Source of the DNA: an uncultured Gammaproteobacteria bacterium
GTDB lineage: Bacteria; Pseudomonadota; Gammaproteobacteria; Eutrophobiales; Eutrophobiaceae
Assembly (NCBI GenBank): GCA_958295485.1
Contig: OY282354.1
Coordinates: 3,372,042-3,436,041 of the forward strand
Length of the DNA: 64,000 nt
Direction of reading: 5' to 3'
Of this stretch, positions 20,201 through 27,745 are shown piece by piece; positions within the stretch are counted from its first letter, which is position 1, and the number at the start of each line of letters is the position of its first letter. The notes beneath the pieces were generated by a model that was not told the DNA's origin, did not search any database, and saw only the letters and a program-made list of their open reading frames with translations. Both the position numbers and the translations under genes were made by a program.

Positions 20201-20641
20201 GCCCAGGCCCGGGACGGTAAAATTGGAGCTGCCAAGCAGGGCGTGAGCAACCTCGTCATTCTGGATGTGATACATTTTTCCATGCAGGAAGCTCGTTCGT
20301 TTTACTGAACGAATCTCGACCTTTCGTTTGATCCAGTCAGCGCAGTCTTTGGCCAGTTTTCGTTGAGAGAGTTGGTTCCCAAGATCAAGTCCATGCTCGG
20401 TTAATCTGAACTCTCTTGACGCCTTCAGGTCCCTGTCCAGGCTGCTGAGAAACTTCGGTTCTCCAAAAAGAAACCGGAGACGCTCAATCTGCTCCAACTT
20501 GTTCTTCAGGGCATCATATGCCTGAATGGTGAAGTAGGCCGATACAATTGAAAACTCGGTATTCGAGGTCAATAGATCGGCGACATACTCTCCAGCTTTA
20601 CCCCTGGAGTGGTTGTCTCGAATACCTGACTGGAGGCGCAT
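17267..20641 (-). CDS. PLD-nuclease/SNF2-type helicase, anti-phage component
   Basis: 1124 residues from ATG 20641, whose A is also the last base of the amidohydrolase stop codon (TGATG). N-terminal phospholipase-D-type nuclease motif H-G-K-M-Y-H near residue 119 with G-S-S-N about 18 residues later. Superfamily 2 helicase core: L-A-D-S-V-G-L-G-K-T (about 265), D-E-S-H-N-F (about 355), L-S-A-T-P-V-N-N, and motif VI Q-R-F-G-R-I-D-R-I-G-S. Only one PLD half-site is visible, so dimerisation would be needed for catalysis. Helicase plus adenine methylase plus small partner resembles the DISARM/helicase-methylase class of defence systems, but the DISARM proteins with DUF1998 are absent, so I do not assign that name. 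It is the first defence gene of the operon. Confidence 0.87.
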   Translation of the reverse strand: MRLQSGIRDNHSRGKAGEYVADLLTSNTEFSIVSAYFTIQAYDALKNKLEQIERLRFLFGEPKFLSSLDRDLKASREFRLTEHGLDLGNQLSQRKLAKDCADWIKRKVEIRSVKRTSFLHGKMYHIQNDEVAHALLGSSNFTVPGLGLRENGNNVELNLVVDSNRDREDLLEWFNDWWSKDDLTEDVKEVVLSELERLYSNQAPEFIYYLTLFHIFRDFVDGERGADADLNRIALPDTHIWQTLYAFQKDGAKAAINKIQSLNGCVLADSVGLGKTFTALAVIKYFELKNERVLVLCPKKLRRNWTIYRSNSALNPFDDDRFRYDVLSHTDLSRETGEVDGIDLATLNWGNYDLLVIDESHNFRNNAKAKQTPGGKNKQTRYEKLINEIVSEGIKTKVLLLSATPVNNELSDLRNQISFIAGGDVAQAPSADRAFHESLEIQSVKETTRKAQAQFTNWSKQLPGKRNNRDLIRAIGGDFFKLLDGLSIARSRKQVQRYYKDEMVKLGEFPHRPAPRSIHSAIDLKDSYLSFEELDEEISKLTLALYNPTRHLRSDLPEKIRRSYQDEIFGGFTQEGRERILVSMMKVNFLKRLESSVDSFRLTLSRTIEKIDALEVKFSAFEAHREANPEIDYDAMMPGELDDPELEDNDFAVGGKRKFHLGHIDIPRWRQAVSHDRTQLQYLLDKTEVITRTRDAKLAELNNEIATKLAEPTTTKDGRKNRKALIFTAFVDTARYLYKNLLESIQNQGAHVALICGDGGNQTTLDSADYDDILTNFSPISKNRAAQSRFPQDEEIDVLIATDCISEGQNLQDCDLLINYDIHWNPVRIIQRFGRIDRIGSRNEAVHLINFWPVADLDRYLNVRHRVEARMALVDLSATQTDNLLENEQIEELISKDLLFRNQQLERLKNEILDLEDFDDSVTLSDFSLDEFRLELLRFLESRRAELEEANPGLYAVVPPKADNPIAQPGVIFCLRHQGRDESATSRDTQRPVRVSSPEKGSAEDINPLGRYYLIYVLDDGTVRLTFAQPKQALNLLRDLAAGHISAFEDLCDLFDTRTRNGADMKHYDDLVKKALESIKRTFSKRALGGLLSGRDGKLPNAGEAPSDLEDEYELITWLVILRP

Positions 20642-22005
20642 CAATAGTTGACGGGCAGGGCTAATTTCTTTCTGTCAATGAGGCTGCCATTTTTAATGAC
20701 TGCGTGGATTTTTTTGGTGTTATTAATGTCTTCCAACGGGTCGGCATTCAATAAAACCATATCAGCGAACTTTCCTTCCTCGATGGAACCCAGTTCATCT
20801 TCTTTTCCTAAAAATTTTGCGCCGTTTAATGTCGCTATTCGAATGACATCCAGCGCCGGTATGCCGGCGGCAGCCAGGAGCTCCATCTCGCGATGTACCG
20901 CCGGGCCATTGGTCTGGTCCGTCCCCAATGCCAATACGCCGCCCATGGCGTTTATTTTACGGAGGTTTTCCTGCGCAACCGGGGTCATCAGTTTCATCCA
21001 CCAAGTCCAGGGTCTGTCTTGATATTCCGCCCGCGTTTTATTTTTTAAATCCGCGATTTCTGCTTTTGTAAGCACGGCCTGATAGAGCGCCTGGTCCAGG
21101 TATTCAGGATGCTCGGCCAATCGGCTGTAGTTCTCACCGATCGTCAACGTGGTTGCCATGGGAATTTTCTTCGCTCCCATGAGACTTGCAAAGCTGTCAG
21201 TAATGGGGCCGACGATGACCGGATGGGACAAGGCATCTATTCCGGCGAATATGGCCTGCCTCGCCCGAATTTCACTGGCGGTATGGGCGGTAGTGCGGAT
21301 GCCGCGATCGTTGTAATACTCGATAATTCGTTCCATCAAGGGCAAAGGCAGCTTCGGGATCAGCGGACGCATTCCCCAACCCCTTTCTTCAAGAGTCAGC
21401 TTCAATATATCAGGCTGGCGTTTGATATGTTCGTCTAACTGAGGAATCGCTTCAGGCCAGTCATCTACGGTAGTCGCGCCGGGACCACTGCCATGACTCC
21501 CCGGATAGGTCACAATGCCGCCTGTAGCAAAGATACGCGGACTGGTAACAGCGCCGGCGCGTTCCTGTTCTCTCAGGGCAAAAATGTGATCGGGTATATT
21601 GCCCGAGTCATATATTGAAGTAACGCCACTGTAAAGATAACCATGTAGCGCCCTGAGGCCTTTTTGTCGGTCCAACTCTACCTCGCGCAAGCCATCCTTG
21701 GTCACTTTGATACTACCTGCCAAGTGAACATGGACGTCCATCAGGCCGGGGAGCAGGTATTTGCGCCGACCATCGATGACCTGCGCGTTGTTACGCTGGG
21801 AACCACTGAATTTTCCTCTTTTTATCTCGACAATGCGCTCTCCCTGAACCAGCACGCTGGTTCCATTCACCGGTTGGCGGCCAGTCCCATTGATTAAGAC
21901 CACGTCTTCGATAATCAGGCTTTCTCCGGCGGCATTTAACAAGCAGGGAAAGATGATGAGGGCAACAGTGATGATTCCATACAAGTTGTTTTTCAGGTTA
22001 AACAT
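20641..22005 (-). CDS. Exported amidohydrolase (metal-dependent hydrolase)
   Basis: 454 residues with an N-terminal signal peptide (hydrophobic V-A-L-I-I-F-P-C-L-L-N-A-A-G), where the Cys could make it a lipoprotein. Amidohydrolase-superfamily motifs: D-V-H-V-H-L for the first metal, a Lys in D-I-L-K-L-T likely to be carboxylated as a bridging ligand, His in T-A-H-T-A-S and L-S-H-P-V, and Asp in L-G-T-D-Q-T. The C-terminal strand P-L-E-D-I-N-N-T-K-K-I closes the composite beta domain. The family includes prolidases and imidazolonepropionase-like enzymes; substrate is unknown. It follows its paralogue after 2 bases, forming an operon pair, and its stop codon is shared with the helicase start. 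Confidence 0.85.
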   Translation of the reverse strand: MFNLKNNLYGIITVALIIFPCLLNAAGESLIIEDVVLINGTGRQPVNGTSVLVQGERIVEIKRGKFSGSQRNNAQVIDGRRKYLLPGLMDVHVHLAGSIKVTKDGLREVELDRQKGLRALHGYLYSGVTSIYDSGNIPDHIFALREQERAGAVTSPRIFATGGIVTYPGSHGSGPGATTVDDWPEAIPQLDEHIKRQPDILKLTLEERGWGMRPLIPKLPLPLMERIIEYYNDRGIRTTAHTASEIRARQAIFAGIDALSHPVIVGPITDSFASLMGAKKIPMATTLTIGENYSRLAEHPEYLDQALYQAVLTKAEIADLKNKTRAEYQDRPWTWWMKLMTPVAQENLRKINAMGGVLALGTDQTNGPAVHREMELLAAAGIPALDVIRIATLNGAKFLGKEDELGSIEEGKFADMVLLNADPLEDINNTKKIHAVIKNGSLIDRKKLALPVNY

Positions 22006-22007
22006 GA

Positions 22008-23372
22008 TTATTGATCCTTGAAGACAACGCCATCCCGCATCACGAATGCAACGTCCAGAACAGCGTTAATATCGTTGAGGGGATTACCCGGCATAGCGAC
22101 AATATCGGCTGCCTTGCCCGGCTCCAGGGAACCGACGGTTGCATCTATGCCCGTCGCCTTTGCGGCATTGATTGTGCCGGCTACCAGCGCTTCCATCTCC
22201 GACATGCCGATATTGACATATTCAACGAATTCATTCGCATTTTCCCCGTGGGGGGAAACCGCAGAATCCGTCCCCAAAGCGATGTTTACACCCATCTTGT
22301 AGGCCAGGGCCGTCATATCCTTGGGCTGCCGGCCCAGCGCCAATAACTTTTCCATGATCGGCGGCGGCATATCCTTGAACGGCCCCTGTTTCATTTTTTC
22401 CGGGGTGTCGCCGACCGCGGTAATGGGATACACCGTGGGAACCAACCAAGCGCCGGTCTCGTTGAACAGTTTCATGGTGCCCTCGTCCGCCCACATGGCA
22501 TGTTCAATGGAATCAAAACCGGCCCGCAAGGCGGCTTCAATCCCTCCCTTGGAGTGAGCATGGGCAGTGACCTTGCGACCCAGGCTATGGGCTGTTTCGG
22601 CGATGGCCCTTAACTCTTCATCGGTTAATTGTTGGCCTGTCCCGGCCGCGGTTTCACTTAATACCCCACCGGTTGCAGTGACCTTGATTACGTCAGCGCC
22701 GCGCTTCACCTGCCGTCTTACCGCGGCCCGGCAGGAAGCGGGGCCATCACAGATTCCACTGCTGGGCAACGCGTCCAACACTTCCTGTCGGAAGCCGTGG
22801 TTGTCGCCATGGCCTCCTGTCGCGGCAATGGTTTCGCCGGAAACCAGTATTTTCGGCCCCGGTACCTTTCCCGCTTTAACGGCGTCGCGCAGGGCAAACA
22901 TCGCATTGCCGCGGGAGCCCACGTCGCGCACGGTAGTAAACCCCGCCAGCAGGGTCCTGCGGGCATACATCGCCGCATTGAGGGCATAGTCCGCATCGCT
23001 ATAAGCCACCCTCTGCAATTTAGACCTGGAACCGGCTTGCGAAGACAGGTGAACGTGCAAGTCGATAAAGCCCGGCATGACAAATTTATCGGACAAGTCA
23101 ATGATACGGGTAGCATCACCTGTCCCGATACTGTCCGCCGTGGCGTAGCCGGGACGAACTTCAATCACTTTGCCGGCCCTGACGACGATGCTCTGCTCAG
23201 CCATTGCAGCCGTGCCGGGCACAGCCAATAAAACACCGGCATGGATGATGGTCGTTCCCCGGGGAGTGGAAAATTCCGGCGGTTTGTTAAAATCGGCGGC
23301 GACCGCAGTGAAGCCGACCAGGGCGGCAAGGGTCGCAAGGGAAAGAACTGATCGAAGTTTATAATGATGCAT
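22008..23372 (-). CDS. Exported amidohydrolase, Xaa-Pro dipeptidase-like
   Basis: 454 residues from ATG 23372 (M-H-H-Y-K-L), preceded by an AAGG ribosome site; the open frame continues upstream but without a signal-peptide-like start. Signal peptide: L-S-L-A-T-L-A-A-L-V-G-F-T-A-V-A-A. Metal motifs: F-I-D-L-H-V-H-L, the carboxylated-Lys candidate in V-I-K-V-T-A-T-G-G, T-A-H-A-H-S, S-I-E-H and L-G-T-D-S-A. This motif set is typical of the binuclear-zinc enzymes that cleave Xaa-Pro or acylated amino-acid dipeptides. It probably hydrolyses peptides in the periplasm together with the paralogue that follows; exact substrates are inferred only from the family. Confidence 0.85.
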   Translation of the reverse strand: MHHYKLRSVLSLATLAALVGFTAVAADFNKPPEFSTPRGTTIIHAGVLLAVPGTAAMAEQSIVVRAGKVIEVRPGYATADSIGTGDATRIIDLSDKFVMPGFIDLHVHLSSQAGSRSKLQRVAYSDADYALNAAMYARRTLLAGFTTVRDVGSRGNAMFALRDAVKAGKVPGPKILVSGETIAATGGHGDNHGFRQEVLDALPSSGICDGPASCRAAVRRQVKRGADVIKVTATGGVLSETAAGTGQQLTDEELRAIAETAHSLGRKVTAHAHSKGGIEAALRAGFDSIEHAMWADEGTMKLFNETGAWLVPTVYPITAVGDTPEKMKQGPFKDMPPPIMEKLLALGRQPKDMTALAYKMGVNIALGTDSAVSPHGENANEFVEYVNIGMSEMEALVAGTINAAKATGIDATVGSLEPGKAADIVAMPGNPLNDINAVLDVAFVMRDGVVFKDQ

Positions 23373-23536
23373 GATTACGCCTTGTTCATGGTTCGTGTAG
23401 TCTTGCAGCCAATCCGCATATCTCATGGGGAGATTTAGCGGGTTGGCCTGAATACCATATCTTTTTTCGCGCGGATTCCCCCTTCACCGCTAAATGTATC
23501 AGGAATTATTGAAGGTTCTGCTGAATATTTAGATGA

Positions 23537-23974
23537 TTATGTCAATTCCGGTTTATTTTCTCTCAACCAGCGATTGAAATCGTCTAATAAATTTTCTGCG
23601 TGCATGATGCATTCCTCGACTGTACTTACAGGTACAATATCTCCCGAATAATCAGCAACATTCCGCTGCTTCCTGAATGCATCCAGCACGATTACCATCT
23701 TATTATCAAGGCCGATCGTCTGACCGAGTGTTTGTATCATCGTCATATGATGGCCTGGTTTATTGGTTAATGTCCGATATCCATTTGCTTGCAATGCAGC
23801 GATGGCTAACTGCATAATGGCTTTATAAGCAGCATCAAACCGGTTTTCAACACTGATCTCCCTGACATGTGCATCAGCTATGTTACGTTCTGCTGATGAA
23901 ATTAATCGCTTTATTACAAACTTATCAGGTACGATTCTATCTAATGTTATCCCTACCAAATTATCCAGGCTCAT
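23537..23974 (-). CDS. HEPN-domain toxin of a HEPN/MNT module
   Basis: 145 residues, all-helical in appearance. The HEPN signature is R104-N105-x-x-D108-Y109-S-G, in which the usual His of R-x4-6-H is replaced, a variation seen in HepT-like proteins where a nearby Tyr is the residue modified by the partner nucleotidyltransferase. An H-H-M pair precedes it (75-77). The start overlaps the MNT gene by 14 bases, so the pair is cotranslated. By analogy with HepT/MntA it would be an RNase held inactive by AMPylation. The missing His leaves open whether it still cleaves RNA. Confidence 0.8.
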   Translation of the reverse strand: MSLDNLVGITLDRIVPDKFVIKRLISSAERNIADAHVREISVENRFDAAYKAIMQLAIAALQANGYRTLTNKPGHHMTMIQTLGQTIGLDNKMVIVLDAFRKQRNVADYSGDIVPVSTVEECIMHAENLLDDFNRWLRENKPELT

Positions 23975-24542
23975 GATTGCCGCCTATCACATCCATTCTC
24001 GGTTTTGCCAACAATTCTTTTATAAATGCATTATTTCTTTTTTGCATTAGAATCCATTCCTTCCTGCTATATATCTTTGGATTGATTTCCCGGCCCAGAT
24101 TTTTCTGAACAGGATAAAGCAAACCTGCTACTTCGGAAAAACGAGGAGCGCCGACAATCATCAAATCAATATCGCTATCCGTAGTTTCTTTGCCACTGGC
24201 CACTGAACCGTAAATAAACGCCCAGTCTACCTGCCCGGACACAATAGATAGCGCTGATCTGATTATATCTGTAATACCAAATGTTTTTTTTACAATCCCT
24301 GATAATTCGTGGTAAACAGGACATTCAGGATTCGCTTGGTAGTGATGCTGGTTTCCGATTTTTGTCATTCGCAGAATCCCGGCGCCAAGCATTCGGTCCA
24401 GCTCGCGCTTGATGGTGGCAACCCCCATCCCCGTCAGCCGCAGGATTTCTTTAACATAAAAGCTTTTTTCCGGTTGTGCATATAACAGACTCAACACCTT
24501 CTGTTGGGTAGTTGTAAATAGCGCATCGCTTAACTGGCTCAC
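23961..24542 (-). CDS. Winged-helix/MNT nucleotidyltransferase antitoxin
   Basis: 193 residues from GTG 24542. Residues 8-75 form a winged helix-turn-helix (V-K-E-I-L-R-L-T-G-M-G-V-A-T-I-K-R-E-L). Residues 105-190 form a minimal nucleotidyltransferase with Gly112-Ser113, Asp124 and Asp126 (T-D-S-D-I-D-L), all catalytic residues present. It should transfer AMP to the HEPN partner and, through the winged helix, repress the operon at the two palindromes just upstream (24561-24596). Fusion of DNA binding and nucleotidyl transfer in one protein makes the antitoxin self-sufficient for control. Confidence 0.87.
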   Translation of the reverse strand: MSQLSDALFTTTQQKVLSLLYAQPEKSFYVKEILRLTGMGVATIKRELDRMLGAGILRMTKIGNQHHYQANPECPVYHELSGIVKKTFGITDIIRSALSIVSGQVDWAFIYGSVASGKETTDSDIDLMIVGAPRFSEVAGLLYPVQKNLGREINPKIYSRKEWILMQKRNNAFIKELLAKPRMDVIGGNHEPG

Positions 24543-24560
24543 GGTTATTCATACTCAACA

Positions 24561-24596
24561 TTCATATTTTGTGAATTTTAGTTCATAAAATATGAA
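24561..24596. promoter_or_regulatory. Double palindromic operator before the HEPN/MNT module
   Basis: TTCATATTTTGTGAA (24561-24575) and the perfect palindrome TTCATAAAATATGAA (24582-24596) lie 19-54 bases upstream of the MNT start and are inverted copies of each other with one mismatch. Position and symmetry suit binding by the winged-helix domain. The rest of the 180-base divergent region is AT-rich and could hold both promoters. Confidence 0.65.
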
Positions 24597-24752
24597 CTTT
24601 CAACCATATATTTCTGATCAAAGAGTTTGTGGTAGCTGCCGTCCATTCAGTCATAGCATAAGCGCATGGGAATTGCGTTCGATTTATAAGGAACAACATT
24701 ATCTGGTTTCTTATTTTGTAACGTGCGCCCATCATACTGTAAAGTGATAATT

Positions 24753-25394
24753 ATGAGCAGCAGACCCGATCAGACGGTATACGACAACCAGGGCTTTGGT
24801 AAAAGCCTGGAATTGCTGCCACCGGCCGGTTTACTGATAGTGGATTTCATTAACGGCTTTGCCGACCCGGCGGTATTCGGAGGGGGCAATATCCCGCCGG
24901 CTATCGAGAAGACAAAAATATTGTTGGCATTGGCTCGTGACCGGGGCTGGCTTGTCAGTTATTCCCGCGTCGTCTACGCGGATGATGGCGGCGATGCGAA
25001 TGTGTTTACCGAAAAAGTGCCAGGCATCCTGCCGTTTACTGAAAAGTCGAAGGAAAGCCAGGTGGTCGAGGAACTGGCCCCTGTCGCCGGTGAACTGATC
25101 ATACGCAAACAATTCCCCTCTGCTTTTTTTGGCACGCATTTGGCCTCGTCGTTGACACAGAACGCCATCAAAACCCTGTTTATCACCGGCGCCACCACCA
25201 GTGGTTGCGTCCGCGCCTCGGTTGTTGACGCCATGTGCCATGGTTTTAAGCCCGTCGTCGTCGAAGATTGCGTGGGAGACCGTTCCATCGAGCAACACGA
25301 ATCCAACCTGTTCGACATGAAGATGAAATATGCGGATGTCATGCGCGTGCAGGAAATTGAAACGTTAACCTCCCTGATCGCCAACAAACCATGA
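24753..25394 (+). CDS. Isochorismatase-family hydrolase, N-carbamoylsarcosine amidase-like
   Basis: 213 residues from ATG 24753 (M-S-S-R-P-D). The cysteine-hydrolase triad is visible: Asp in L-L-I-V-D-F, Lys in I-I-R-K-Q-F-P-S-A-F, and the nucleophile Cys in T-T-S-G-C-V-R-A-S-V-V-D-A. Because the Cys is present, an amidase or carbamoylase is more likely than a true isochorismatase. Such enzymes act in the cytoplasm on carbamoyl or nicotinamide-like amides. The next gene on the same strand is a truncated alpha/beta hydrolase, so an aromatic or N-heterocycle degradation operon may once have existed here. Confidence 0.85.
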   Translation: MSSRPDQTVYDNQGFGKSLELLPPAGLLIVDFINGFADPAVFGGGNIPPAIEKTKILLALARDRGWLVSYSRVVYADDGGDANVFTEKVPGILPFTEKSKESQVVEELAPVAGELIIRKQFPSAFFGTHLASSLTQNAIKTLFITGATTSGCVRASVVDAMCHGFKPVVVEDCVGDRSIEQHESNLFDMKMKYADVMRVQEIETLTSLIANKP

Positions 25395-25491
25395 CTATAT
25401 CGCCGCCACTGGCGCCGACCCGCAGAGGCAATCCCCGCCGTAAAGCAAATCGTGGCAAAATAACCCCTGTTTCTCGCCGGAGCGTACAGCA

Positions 25492-25902
25492 ATGACGAAC
25501 GACGCAGGTATGACAGAAGCCTCCACCAGCCGATTTATCACCGTGGAAGGGCTGAAAATCCATTATAACGACGCGGGCGCAGGGGCGCCGGTGCTTTGCA
25601 TTCACGGCGGCGGCCCCGGCGCCACGGCCTGGAGCAACTTCAAGCAAAACATACCGGCAATCACCGGCGCCAATCGCCGGATGCTCATGTTGGACATGCC
25701 GGGTTACGGCAAATCGGAATTTCCCGACGGTTCCAGGGAAGATTTTTTCGATTTCATGGGGAAGATTATCGACGGTTTTCTAAGCGCGCTGAATATCGGC
25801 GACCCCGTGGACATCATCGGCAATTCCCTGGGGGGTCAGGCTGCCCTGGGGCTGGAACTGCGCTACCCGGAAAGGATTATTCGTCCGAGCCATCGACGAT
25901 AG
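25492..25902 (+). pseudogene. 3'-truncated alpha/beta hydrolase (C-C bond hydrolase-like)
   Basis: 136 residues matching only the first half of a meta-cleavage-product-type alpha/beta hydrolase: oxyanion region H-G-G-G-P-G-A, strand L-M-L-D-M-P-G-Y-G-K-S, and nucleophile elbow G-N-S-L-G-G. The catalytic Asp and His that should follow about 100 and 130 residues later are missing. The frame is lost in R-P-S-H-R-R-stop exactly where the repeat element at 25900-26100 begins, so the 3' half was replaced or deleted at that element. A functional enzyme is very unlikely. Confidence 0.8.
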
Positions 25903-26100
25903 CCTCCATTTCTCCAAATTTCCCGCTTCCCGGAAAAGTATGCGTTTGCCCCGAAGCTCTCCCCAGGCAAGATCATACTTGCAAACCCGACCAAGCCAAG
26001 AGAGGCTTTGCGGGCTGTTTTGGAGTGACTTCGCGCGGAACGGAAAAACAGCCCGCAAACCCTCTCGATTGACAGCACGACAGCCTCCATTTCTCCCAGT
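25900..26100. repeat. Interspersed element, copy A, with 22-bp inverted repeats and a 23-base loop
   Basis: Arms at 26000-26021 and 26045-26066 (one mismatch in 22) enclose 26022-26044. Flanking phrases (CATACTTG to the left; GATTGA...GCACGA...CTCCATTTCTCCC to the right) recur in the same order around copy B at 29233-29400, yet the loop is reversed between copies. The phrase TTTCTCC...CCGGAAAAG, which is right of the stem in copy B, is left of it here, as if units were once in tandem. Confidence 0.85.
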
Positions 26101-26150
26101 ATGATATTTTCTCGGTATTTCCAACCTGCCGGGTTAAACCTTGCAGTGTA

Positions 26151-27230
26151 TCAATCACTGTATCCGGCCTTCGCGAGGCGATGGGGCCACGCGCTAATGA
26201 ACGCCGCGTAGGGCGCCACCAGGCTGGCTTCTTCGGGGAAGCGATGGGCCTCGACCCCATACCCGGCCGCTTCGAGCACGGTACGCATTTCGGTAACGCT
26301 AAGCGGGAAGTCCCGCGCCCAGGAATGGGAAGCAGTGACCTCGGCACCAGCCTCATCACCGCCCGCGCTCAAGTAGCCCTCCAGCAAGCGGTCGATGAGA
26401 TCGGCTCGCCAGGCAGGCCGCGACTCGGTCGCCTCCTCGAAGTGGAAGGAGGGAGGAGCGGCCTCGGCGAGGACTTGGGGGTTGACCATGTGGAGAGACG
26501 CCCGTTTGCCGTCCTCCAACGTCGTGGCCGGACGACGAACATAGGCGACGCCCTCCGGGCGGTAGCAGTCGTGGTTCGTCAGGCAACCATCGGGGGCCAA
26601 CAGCGATCGTAGCTGGGTGGCCAACAGCCAAATCTCCTCAGGCGTTCCGTGGTGCAAGTTCATGCCTACGAAGACGAAGTCATAAGTGGTGGGAAGCGCC
26701 CCGTGACTGGCGCGCTTGAGTTGCGCGTGGCGCTCGGCGGGCTCGGATTGTCGCGTGCGGCGCATAGATTGTGTGCGGCGCGCGGGATTTGCGAGGTGGG
26801 TGAGATCCCACGCGCTCCCATTGATGATCCTGGAGTCGACGACGTTGCCGGGCATCGGCAGTTCCCGGGCCTTTCGCACCTGGTCGGGATGGATATCGAC
26901 GCCGGTGTAACCAAAGCGCCGGTCGGGAAGGTTTTCCACGGCATCGACGATAGTCAACGGGACGCCACAGGCCAAGTCGAGGATCTCGATGACGTGGTCG
27001 TCCGGGCGCCGGCGGCTCAGCGCCTCAAGCCGCCGGGTGACGAGCGTGGCGGCTTCGTCATGGAGCAACAGGTTTACGCGCAGCATGACGTCATAGGGAC
27101 TATCACCCGAGAAAAACGCTTCACGGCGCATGGCGCGGTCGTTCATATCATCAAGAATCGCTTCATGTTCGGGTCGTCGGGATGTAACTGAAAGCGTGGT
27201 GAAAATCAGCGCATGGTTCAAGGCAACCAC
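26151..27230 (-). CDS. Class I SAM-dependent methyltransferase
   Basis: Up to 359 residues. The Rossmann motifs are clear: I-L-D-L-A-C-G (motif I), G-V-D-I-H-P-D-Q (acidic end of strand 2), and V-F-V-G-M-N-L-H-H-G late in the fold. The listed GTG start places the first 20 residues inside a short inverted-repeat element, so ATG 27146 (M-N-D-R-A-M-R-R-E-A-F-F), which keeps the whole methyltransferase fold, may be the real start. GC content is visibly higher than in neighbours. The gene is bounded by repeats on both sides, both signs of recent insertion. Substrate is unknown; the fold is of the small-molecule type. Confidence 0.75.
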   Translation of the reverse strand: MVALNHALIFTTLSVTSRRPEHEAILDDMNDRAMRREAFFSGDSPYDVMLRVNLLLHDEAATLVTRRLEALSRRRPDDHVIEILDLACGVPLTIVDAVENLPDRRFGYTGVDIHPDQVRKARELPMPGNVVDSRIINGSAWDLTHLANPARRTQSMRRTRQSEPAERHAQLKRASHGALPTTYDFVFVGMNLHHGTPEEIWLLATQLRSLLAPDGCLTNHDCYRPEGVAYVRRPATTLEDGKRASLHMVNPQVLAEAAPPSFHFEEATESRPAWRADLIDRLLEGYLSAGGDEAGAEVTASHSWARDFPLSVTEMRTVLEAAGYGVEAHRFPEEASLVAPYAAFISAWPHRLAKAGYSD

Positions 27231-27306
27231 CTGCTTTAATCAAACTCCCCCTGATAAGGGGGGAGAACAATGTCTCGACAACAGGCGGATTGACCACGCT
27301 TTCAGT
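27187..27306. repeat. MITE-like inverted-repeat element
   Basis: Terminal inverted repeats ACTGAAAGCGTGGT (27187-27200) and ACCACGCTTTCAGT (27293-27306), perfect over 14 bases and extending to 16 of 17, flank about 90 bases. The interior includes a second hairpin, CTCCCCC/GGGGGAG, at 27245-27265. No coding capacity. It overlaps the 5' end of the methyltransferase ORF. Confidence 0.6.
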
Positions 27307-27385
27307 CACACCCCGACCGTCGGCATTAATGGACTTATTCAGGGCATTCTACAATAATAGACACTTTGAGACCAGGACTGCCGCC

Positions 27386-27745
27386 ATGAAATATGTTGAA
27401 CCCACCAACTTGGCGGAAGCCGTTAAAATTCTTGCCGGCGACGATGAAGCCCGTTGCCTTGCCGGCGGCGCGACGCTCGTCGCCATGATGAATGCGGACC
27501 TGGTTGAACCTTCGACATTGGTGGGACTGCGCCGAATAGAAGAACTGTCCGGTATTACTGAAGCCGGGGATCATATACGAATCGGCGCCATGACCACTCA
27601 CTCGCAAATCGCCGATGATGACCGGCTGACCGGAAATGCGGCGAAGGTTATCGCTTACATCGGCCCTGCGGTTTTAATAATGTGGGCGCTCACGCGTGAA
27701 GCCCAGGCCGCGATGCTGAGACTCGGAGGCAGGCCCAGGGGTTGA
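27386..27745 (+). pseudogene. Fragment of a molybdenum-hydroxylase FAD-binding subunit (CoxM/XdhB-like)
   Basis: From ATG 27386 (M-K-Y-V-E-P) the first 90 or so codons match the PCMH-type FAD domain of CO/xanthine dehydrogenase medium subunits: L-A-G-G-A-T-L-V-A-M-M-N, L-V-G-L-R-R-I, I-R-I-G-A-M-T-T-H-S-Q-I. Family proteins are near 290 residues. Here the sequence departs after A-K-V-I-A-Y-I-G-P and runs antisense into the 3' end of the GMC oxidoreductase gene. The large and iron-sulfur subunits are absent. It is a deletion remnant. Confidence 0.8.

Noticed and set aside
12684-20641. Naming the helicase-methylase set as DISARM
   Set aside because: The DUF1998 protein and the standard DISARM gene order are absent; motifs support only the class, not the name.
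27245-27265. CTCCCCC/GGGGGAG hairpin as a terminator
   Set aside because: No T-tract on either side, and it lies inside the MITE-like element between divergent genes.
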